The notes under the pieces: model-generated
What the model saw: only the letters and a program-made list of their open reading frames with translations
Databases searched by the model: none
What the model was told of the DNA's origin: nothing
NCBI GenBank assembly: GCA_035628645.1
Contig: DASPJL010000009.1
Coordinates: forward strand, 1-19,218
Reading direction: 5' to 3'
DNA from: DASPJL01 sp035628645
GTDB taxonomy: Bacteria > Bacteroidota > Bacteroidia > Cytophagales > Cyclobacteriaceae
DNA: 19,218 nt
Shown here: positions 14,442 to 19,218 of the stretch, piece by piece
Layout of the letters: each line of letters opens with the position of its first letter
Position numbering within the stretch: the stretch's first letter is position 1
Position numbers and translations under genes: made by a program

Positions 14442-15341
14442 TTATTCTTTATATGGATAATACTTTCTTACCACTGTCGAAGGATCTGTATAGGTAAGTA
14501 CAGAACCTGTCGCTTCGCAATCATCTGTTTTTTCACTTAACGAAGTATAGCCAAAATCAATAGATAAAGCTGCATCGCCAACAGCATAAACAATTTCGCC
14601 GGTTATAAATTTATATCCTTCCGGACCAACGCTACAATTCTGAACAACTATTGGATCAGGAATAGTGGTTACAAACTCCATTCCTTCTCTATTTACACCC
14701 ATTTCTGTTACAAAATTAACAGAGTCACTTTCCACTTTTACCTGTACCACATTTCCGTCAAGGGTAATGGTTCTTCTCCTGCTAACGATCCAATCTCTTT
14801 CTGAGCCATTATCAAATTTGACTGTCATGTTTCCGTGCAAGGTGTGTATAAAAGGATTGGCTATTCCGGAGACGTTATACGCCACATATTTTCCATTAAT
14901 GGTAATTGACTTATTATCAGACTTTCTGGTTACTTTGAAGTCGTTAAAAGTAATTTCCAAAGTTCCACCTGCCTCGTGCCACTTTACATCTGAAATTAAC
15001 TCTGCTATAATTTCCCCCGCTCTTGTTCTTGTATGCGCGCAATTATCACCCATAAAAGTGAAGGTGATTTTGTTTGCGCTATTGATTTGAGCTACTATAT
15101 TGTTACAAGAATCAGTATCATTTTCCAGCTTCCTTAAATTGTCAAAGTTCTCAAAAGCATCCATAACTATATCCACCGCTTCATCTGTAACCTCATTTTG
15201 GTCGTTTCCATCCTCTGAAAGCTGCACGCTGGATTCAGGAATTTGCTGGGTGTCAATTTCCTCTTTCTGACAAGAATAGAAAATAAAGGTGACAGCCAAT
15301 GCAACTGCCATTCCAATAATGCTATTTTTTCTGTTTTTCAT
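14442..15341 (-). CDS. Predicted surface-exposed lipoprotein of unknown function
   Basis: A 299-residue protein with a classic lipoprotein signal: basic MKNRKNS, a hydrophobic core IIGMAVALAVTFIFYS, and cysteine C24. The mature protein begins C-QKEE, which resembles the Bacteroidota lipoprotein export signal (Q/K then acidic residues next to the cysteine) that sends lipoproteins to the outside of the outer membrane. An acidic linker (about 27-55) and a helix DEAVDIVMDAFENFDNLRK follow. Then comes a beta-rich region (about 75-290) with alternating strands such as ITFTFMGDNC, GTLEITFNDFKVTRK, ITINGKYVAYNVSG and ITLDGNVVQVKV. Four later cysteines could form disulfides. Similar lipoproteins are common in the phylum and uncharacterised; I name no function. 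It has its own terminator and appears to be monocistronic. Confidence 0.85.
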   Translation of the reverse strand: MKNRKNSIIGMAVALAVTFIFYSCQKEEIDTQQIPESSVQLSEDGNDQNEVTDEAVDIVMDAFENFDNLRKLENDTDSCNNIVAQINSANKITFTFMGDNCAHTRTRAGEIIAELISDVKWHEAGGTLEITFNDFKVTRKSDNKSITINGKYVAYNVSGIANPFIHTLHGNMTVKFDNGSERDWIVSRRRTITLDGNVVQVKVESDSVNFVTEMGVNREGMEFVTTIPDPIVVQNCSVGPEGYKFITGEIVYAVGDAALSIDFGYTSLSEKTDDCEATGSVLTYTDPSTVVRKYYPYKE

Positions 15342-15823
15342 AAATGTTGGTTTAATATTCTTTTGGAAAATATATAATTATAAATGTATTTAAAACTGTT
15401 TTACAAATTCCGACTAGAATAATTAAATCCTTACCTCCTTTAGATTTTAAGGAAATAATTGACTTTTTCGAACTTAATAAATGGGAGAAATTAGGGATCA
15501 ATCGGAAAAGTTGGGGGAAGTAAAATTGGAACATCGATAAAAGTGATGGATAACCAAGCGCCTTCAGTTCTTTTTTCCGGTGGTTATTGTACTATTCTAA
15601 TTTTTGAACCGCCCTCCTAGCATTTTCTTCCTTCGCTGTAGGTTCGCTGTAGGTTCGCTCTTCCTTCGGTGTAGGCATAATTGGTATTATTTTAAGGTGG
15701 GTATTATGTTCTTTTAACAGACAGTCGACGGATTCGATTAAGATGGAATAATTAAATAATCAATAGTAATTTTAAAAAACTAATAGTTATAGGTAGACTT
15801 GGGAGAACAAAAAATATTAAACT
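15342..15823. other. 482-bp non-coding region
   Basis: No credible gene is seen on either strand. The only longer open frame (minus, 15352-15534) has low-complexity, non-family-like residues. The region should hold the promoters of the lipoprotein gene (leftward) and the CDGSH gene (rightward), but I find no full TTTG/TAnnTTTG pair; TAGACTTG near 15793-15800 is a one-mismatch -7 candidate. It also contains a weak stem ATAACCA/TGGTTAT (15550-15556 with 15581-15587) and the tandem repeat listed separately. Confidence 0.6.
15621..15675. repeat. Degenerate 11-bp tandem repeat (five units)
   Basis: Starting at 15632 the units are TTCGCTGTAGG, TTCGCTGTAGG, TTCGCTCTTCC and TTCGGTGTAGG, preceded by a diverged unit CATTTTCTTCC. 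A 17-base block, TCTTCCTTCGnTGTAGG, also recurs at 15626 and 15659, exactly three units apart. The 11-base period is close to one helical turn. It is more GC-rich than its surroundings and does not code. Confidence 0.7.
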
Positions 15824-16045
15824 ATGAGTAGAACAAAGCTAACAGTAAACAACAATGGATCATTAAGAGTGGAAGGGGATTTTGAAATCGTAGACACTGA
15901 GGGAAATGTGTATGACCTTGGAGGACGAACCCTGGTTTCTTTGTGCAGGTGCGGAAGATCCAATAACAAACCTTTTTGCGATGGCAGTCATAAAGGATAT
16001 TTTGAGCATACTTCTCAAGCATTTAACCTTCCTCCAAAAAAATAA
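15824..16045 (+). CDS. CDGSH iron-sulfur domain protein
   Basis: A 73-residue protein carrying the complete CDGSH signature C-x-C-x2-S-x3-P-x-C-D-G-S-H: CRCGRSNNKPFCDGSH (41-56). C41, C43, C52 and H56 are the three-cysteine, one-histidine ligands of a labile [2Fe-2S] cluster. The N-terminal half (TKLTVNNNGSLRVEGDFEIVDTEGNVY) is the beta part often found in bacterial CDGSH proteins. It has no membrane anchor, so it is a soluble cytoplasmic single-domain member, probably dimeric. Such proteins are linked to redox sensing or cluster transfer; the partner here is unknown. It starts at ATG 15824 and converges with the TerB-like gene, with 11 bases between the stops. Confidence 0.93.
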   Translation: MSRTKLTVNNNGSLRVEGDFEIVDTEGNVYDLGGRTLVSLCRCGRSNNKPFCDGSHKGYFEHTSQAFNLPPKK

Positions 16046-16056
16046 AATTGTATTTA

Positions 16057-16422
16057 TTACCGATTAAGTAATTTCTTGATTTTATCGAGAGCTTCAATTT
16101 CATAATCCTGAACAATACCATCTGAAGTAATAATATCATAAAAATCTTCAAATAGTTGTTCGGGATTTGATAATTGTGCTTTAAAAATTTTAAAATTTTG
16201 TTCAATAAGATCTTCTATTTCTTCCAATTCCAATCGGTCATATTTGCTTTTGATCTTTTTATAAACCTCATCCAGGTCGGGTTCGTGTGGGAAAAGGTTT
16301 TTCATTTTGATGAAGATAGATTCAATTTCCAGCATATGCACACTAAAATCTGAGCTCGCCAGATATATATAAAGGAACAATAAATATTCCTCGTAAGAAT
16401 TAAGTGCACATTTATTTTTCAT
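16057..16422 (-). CDS. TerB-like helical protein, function unknown
   Basis: From ATG at 16422 this is a 121-residue, entirely helical, acidic cytoplasmic protein. Two halves each carry a pattern reminiscent of TerB domains: an early YLASSDFSVHMLEIESI and a late IITSDGIVQDYEIEALDKIKKLL (about 98-120), where SDG-x6-E resembles the metal-binding ADG...E of TerB. Similarity is by eye and the assignment is tentative. The frame stays open five codons further to a TTG at 16437, but the ATG is preferred because the helix and conserved-looking sequence begin there. It has no ter-operon partners nearby, so tellurite resistance should not be assumed. Confidence 0.7.
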   Translation of the reverse strand: MKNKCALNSYEEYLLFLYIYLASSDFSVHMLEIESIFIKMKNLFPHEPDLDEVYKKIKSKYDRLELEEIEDLIEQNFKIFKAQLSNPEQLFEDFYDIITSDGIVQDYEIEALDKIKKLLNR

Positions 16423-16624
16423 ATCAACAAAAATCAAAGATAGAAATTAAGCAGATATATTCTATAAAAAGGCTGTTGTATATTCCTTAAATTGGCGATA
16501 TTACATGATTTTTAGATCAACAACTCTTTTTCTTCCATAAACTGCCCCTGACATAGGATGAAAAATAATTTATGCTATTTTTAAGATATTTTTATAAGTA
16601 AAATAACGTCTAATTGGATTTTAA

Positions 16625-18172
16625 ATGGAAAGGAAAGTGGAATTTAAGGACCTGATATCAAAAGGATATACTTTTAAAGGAGATAGCCTTATTTTAGGAA
16701 CTTCAATCTTTGAAGGCAAGCCAATTGAGAATTGCCTTATCAAAGTGCCCCTTAAAACATTAAACCGGCATGGATTAATAGCAGGGGCCACAGGAACAGG
16801 AAAAACCAAAACACTTCAAGTCATCACTGAAAACTTATCTGCCAATAGTGTTCCTGTTTTATTAATGGACGTAAAAGGCGATCTAAGCGGAATTGCAGTA
16901 GCTGGTGAATCCAATACTTTTATTGAGGAAAGACACAAACTTATCGGGATCCCATTTACTCCAACTCAATTTCCAGTAGAATTTCTGACCATCTCAGAGG
17001 AAAAAGGTGTGAGGATGCGTGCCACGGTAAGTGAATTTGGACCTGTTCTATTTTCAAAGATCCTTGAATTAAATGATACTCAAAGCGGGTTGGTTAGCAT
17101 CGTATTTAAATATGCAGATGACAATGCCCTTCCATTGCTCGATTTAAAAGATTTCAAAAAAGTATTGTTGTTTATTTCCGGAGAAGGCAAAGAAGAAATT
17201 CAAAAAGAATATGGCGCTATTTCTACTACTTCAATCGGAACTATACTAAGAAAAGTAGTGGAAATTGAGCAGCAAGGATCAGAATTGTTTTTTGGAGAAA
17301 AATCCTTTGAGGTGGATGACCTGTTACGAGTGGACGAAGAGGGCAGAGGATATATTTCTGTTTTCAGGATCACAGACATTCAAAGTAAACCCAAACTTTT
17401 TTCAACCTTTATGCTTAGCCTGCTTTCGGAAATCTATGCCACTTTCCCTGAAGAAGGTGATCTTGATCGCCCAAAGCTTGTAATTTTTATAGACGAAGCG
17501 CATTTAATTTTCGAAAATGCATCCAAAACACTGCTTGATCAAATTGAATCCATTATAAAGTTAATCCGGTCAAAAGGTGTTGGAATTTTCTTTTGTACCC
17601 AAAACCCTATGGATGTACCGAAGGAAATTTTGGGACAGTTGGGCTTAAAAGTACAGCATGCCCTCAGGGCTTTTACAGCCAACGACAGAAAGGTGATCAA
17701 GCTAACTGCTGAAAACTACCCTATCTCAGAATTTTATAAAACAGAAGAAATGCTGACCTCAATGGGTATCGGAGAGGCGGCGATAACGGTTCTTAATGAA
17801 AAAGGCTCGCCGACTCCACTGGCAGCTACTTTATTAAGGGCTCCCATGTCGCGAATGGATATTCTTACTGCTGATGAGATGGACGCAATTATTTCAAAAT
17901 CCAACCTTGTAAATAAATACAACCAGTCTATAGACCGTGAAAGCGCTTATGAGCTATTAAATAAAAAAATAAGCAGCATTAATGAAGCAGAAGAAGAGGA
18001 AGACAGGGAAGACAAAAAGGAAGTTAGCTCAGGAAAAGAAAAAGGTACTTTCGAAGAAATATTTAATCATACCATAACCAAACAAATTGGAAGGACGATA
18101 TTCCGGGAATTGACAAGAGGATTATTAGGAGCTTTGGGAGTTAACAAAAGAACAGGAAGAAGAAGATATTAG
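16625..18172 (+). CDS. HerA-like DUF853 ATPase (YjgR family)
   Basis: A 515-residue P-loop ATPase of the HerA/FtsK superfamily, DUF853 branch. Evidence in order: an N-terminal GTSIFEGKPIENCLIKVPLKTLNRHGLIAG, Walker A GATGTGKT (54-61), LLMDVKGDLSGIA (79-91), a mid-domain YGAISTTSIGTILRKVV, Walker B LVIFIDEAH (285-293), the LIRSKGVGIFFCTQNP arginine-finger/sensor strand (313-328), FTANDRKVIK, and the C-terminal DRESAYELL motif. A charged acidic linker (about 453-475) precedes a basic tail ending RTGRRRY. Superfamily members pump DNA or remodel protein-DNA complexes; the role of the DUF853 branch is not settled. No HerA partner nuclease (NurA, Mre11) is present. It is monocistronic and converges with epsC across a shared hairpin. 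Confidence 0.92.
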   Translation: MERKVEFKDLISKGYTFKGDSLILGTSIFEGKPIENCLIKVPLKTLNRHGLIAGATGTGKTKTLQVITENLSANSVPVLLMDVKGDLSGIAVAGESNTFIEERHKLIGIPFTPTQFPVEFLTISEEKGVRMRATVSEFGPVLFSKILELNDTQSGLVSIVFKYADDNALPLLDLKDFKKVLLFISGEGKEEIQKEYGAISTTSIGTILRKVVEIEQQGSELFFGEKSFEVDDLLRVDEEGRGYISVFRITDIQSKPKLFSTFMLSLLSEIYATFPEEGDLDRPKLVIFIDEAHLIFENASKTLLDQIESIIKLIRSKGVGIFFCTQNPMDVPKEILGQLGLKVQHALRAFTANDRKVIKLTAENYPISEFYKTEEMLTSMGIGEAAITVLNEKGSPTPLAATLLRAPMSRMDILTADEMDAIISKSNLVNKYNQSIDRESAYELLNKKISSINEAEEEEDREDKKEVSSGKEKGTFEEIFNHTITKQIGRTIFRELTRGLLGALGVNKRTGRRRY

Positions 18173-18203
18173 CTTTTACAATCAGCACTTGGCCACATAT
18201 AAA

Positions 18204-18238
18204 CATTTTAAAACAGAATTGCCTTCTATTTTAAAATG
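18204..18238. terminator. Shared hairpin between convergent genes
   Basis: CATTTTAAAA (18204-18213) pairs with TTTTAAAATG (18229-18238), followed after one mismatch by AGAA/TTCT, around the loop TTGCC. It lies 32 bases after the DUF853 stop and overlaps the last codons of the converging serine acetyltransferase gene. T-rich strands in both directions suggest a weak bidirectional terminator. Confidence 0.55.
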
Positions 18239-19061
18239 AACTCATGATGGCTTCCTGGTCATCGCTTTTGCTGATGTTAATTTCTTCTCTGTGATAAACC
18301 CTGGAGTAAGAGGGTACACTTTTTATTAACCATACATTTCCTCCAATAATACTGTTGTTGCCGACTATGGTATTTCCACCTAAAATGGTAGCCCCTGAGT
18401 AGATAATTACATTATCTTCAATAGTAGGATGTCTTTTTAATTTAGCCATTTCCTTGGCTACACTAAGCGCTCCTAAGGTTACCCCCTGATAAATTTTTAC
18501 ATTTTTACCCACAACAGCAGTTTCCCCAATGACAACTCCGGTACCATGGTCAATACAAAAATGTGAATCGATTTTAGCTCCAGGATTTATGTCTATTCCA
18601 GTTTTAGTATGTGCATATTCTGTTAATATCCTGGGAAGGTATGGCACTTCTAATGTATAAAAAACATGAGCAATGCGGTAAATAGCGATCGAATAGAAAC
18701 CAGGATAGGTTCTTATTACCTCATTGATGTCCAGAGATGCAGGATCGCCTTGTGCTATTGCTTCAGCATCCGTCTTTAATATTGCATAAATATCCGGAAG
18801 CTGTTTCAAAAATTCTGATTTTACGTTTTCAGGGGAAGTACTAAGGTTGTCTCCAAGTCCATTTAAAATCTCAATTAAACTTGTATTTAACTTTTTTGCA
18901 TAAGCGTTCAAATCTTCCAGTTTATCAAACTTCTGTTCGGACAATTGAGGAAATAGAAGCTGGAGCAGGCCCTCTAAAAACTCGCAGATTTTGCTGCGAG
19001 AGGGTAGCGGTTTAAATACTTTATGTTGATTAAATAAATTCCCTAAAAAATCCGCATTCAT
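18231..19061 (-). CDS. epsC: Serine O-acetyltransferase (EpsC/CysE)
   Basis: From ATG at 19061 this encodes 276 residues. The N-terminal half is helical (QLPDIYAILKTDAEAIAQGDPAS, with the conserved D in GDPA). The C-terminal half is a left-handed beta-helix of hexapeptide repeats: DINPGAKIDSHFCIDHGTGVVIGETAVVGKNVKIYQGVTLGA. It has the catalytic IDHGTG histidine (H172) and KRHPTI (H211), then IIYSGATILGGNTIVGNNSIIGGNVWLIKSVP. The enzyme transfers acetyl from acetyl-CoA to L-serine, giving O-acetylserine for cysteine synthesis. The frame extends seven codons to a TTG at 19082, but the ATG is the better start. A TATATTTG at 19087-19080 on the minus strand fits a -7 element, with a poorly spaced -33. 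The gene beyond the divergent gap may be cysteine synthase. Confidence 0.95.
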   Translation of the reverse strand: MNADFLGNLFNQHKVFKPLPSRSKICEFLEGLLQLLFPQLSEQKFDKLEDLNAYAKKLNTSLIEILNGLGDNLSTSPENVKSEFLKQLPDIYAILKTDAEAIAQGDPASLDINEVIRTYPGFYSIAIYRIAHVFYTLEVPYLPRILTEYAHTKTGIDINPGAKIDSHFCIDHGTGVVIGETAVVGKNVKIYQGVTLGALSVAKEMAKLKRHPTIEDNVIIYSGATILGGNTIVGNNSIIGGNVWLIKSVPSYSRVYHREEINISKSDDQEAIMSSF

Positions 19062-19194
19062 AAATTTAATTTTGAACAGCAAATATAAGTATAAAATGAG
19101 CTTAAAAGTTTTCCAAATAAATTGTTACTTTACTTGTCTCCTTATAAAGCTTTGTAGAGTTTTGTCCAGTAATTATAAATAATTATTATCGTTT

Positions 19195-19218
19195 ATGTCT
19201 TCACTATTAGATTTTGTC
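19195..19218 (+). CDS. Start of a truncated gene, possibly cysteine synthase
   Basis: The last 24 bases read ATG then seven open codons, MSSLLDFV, running off the window. Cysteine synthases (CysM/CysK) commonly begin with a short sequence such as M-S-x-LLDLIGNTP, and the divergent neighbour is serine acetyltransferase, so cysteine synthase is a good guess. Eight residues cannot prove it. The 133-bp divergent gap between the two starts is AT-rich, with no complete promoter for this direction. Confidence 0.4.

Noticed and set aside
14665..15090. 141-codon plus-strand frame opposite the lipoprotein gene
   Set aside because: It is antisense to a gene with a clear lipoprotein signal and terminator, and has no domain of its own.
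15352..15534. 60-codon open frame on the minus strand upstream of the lipoprotein gene
   Set aside because: Composition is low-complexity, with no recognisable motif; it lies in the likely promoter region.
16057..16422. Tellurite-resistance function for the TerB-like gene
   Set aside because: No terA/C/D/E/Z genes nearby and only partial motif resemblance.
16625..18172. HerA-like ATPase as part of an anti-phage or DNA-end-resection system
   Set aside because: It belongs to the DUF853 housekeeping branch, stands alone and has no nuclease or effector neighbour.

Overview
The window looks like chromosomal housekeeping DNA from a member of the Bacteroidota. The evidence is AT-rich intergenic DNA, almost no Shine-Dalgarno sequences, a well-spaced TTTG-N19-TAnnTTTG promoter of the Bacteroidota type in front of tRNA-Gln, a lipoprotein whose cysteine is followed by a QKEE surface-export-like signal, and a DUF1015/Maf/HerA-like gene set common in that phylum. 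I place it no lower than Bacteroidota (Cytophagales- or Chitinophagales-like at a guess). There are no rRNA genes, CRISPR arrays, complete insertion sequences or phage genes.

Layout. (1) 1-1408, minus: a VOC/glyoxalase-fold protein whose end coincides with the window edge, a perfect 44-bp palindrome, and an exported sugar phosphate isomerase/epimerase. (2) 1587-6361, plus: the DEAH-type helicase HrpB, a YceI-family protein (real start about 100 bases inside the longest open frame), a 95-bp imperfect inverted repeat, and a membrane-anchored neutral-ceramidase-like hydrolase. (3) 6558-7329, plus: a WbuC-type cupin overlapping a small conserved protein, facing an unrecognised small beta-rich protein (7339-7719, minus). 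(4) 7956-9798, minus: Maf and a DUF1015 protein overlapping by 32 bp. (5) 9858-10043, plus: the orphan C-terminal tail of a lost gene, perhaps a methyltransferase. (6) 10126-11840, minus: tRNA-Gln(TTG), prs (PRPP synthase) and rplY (ribosomal protein L25), probably one transcription unit. It starts at a clear promoter (11869-11899), has a 60-nt structured leader in front of prs, and ends at a terminator after rplY. (7) 11968-14184, minus: purL, which uses the purine pathway fed by PRPP. (8) 14442-15341, minus: a predicted surface lipoprotein with a good terminator. (9) 15342-15823: a non-coding stretch with a degenerate 11-bp tandem repeat. (10) 15824-16422: a CDGSH iron-sulfur protein converging on a TerB-like protein. 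(11) 16625-18172, plus: a HerA-like DUF853 ATPase converging on serine O-acetyltransferase (epsC/cysE) across a shared hairpin. (12) 19195-19218, plus: the first eight codons of a divergent gene that would fit cysteine synthase.

How the genes work together. PRPP synthase and PurL link to nucleotide synthesis. Serine acetyltransferase with the edge gene suggests a divergent cysteine-synthesis pair. The rest is single housekeeping or poorly characterised genes. I see no convincing new multi-gene system. The least explained signals are non-coding: the prs leader hairpin and tRNA co-transcription, the 44-bp palindrome, the 95-bp inverted repeat, a possible pseudoknot ahead of the cupin gene, the 11-bp minisatellite and the gene relic. 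The least characterised protein unit is the overlapping WbuC-cupin plus 98-residue protein pair.
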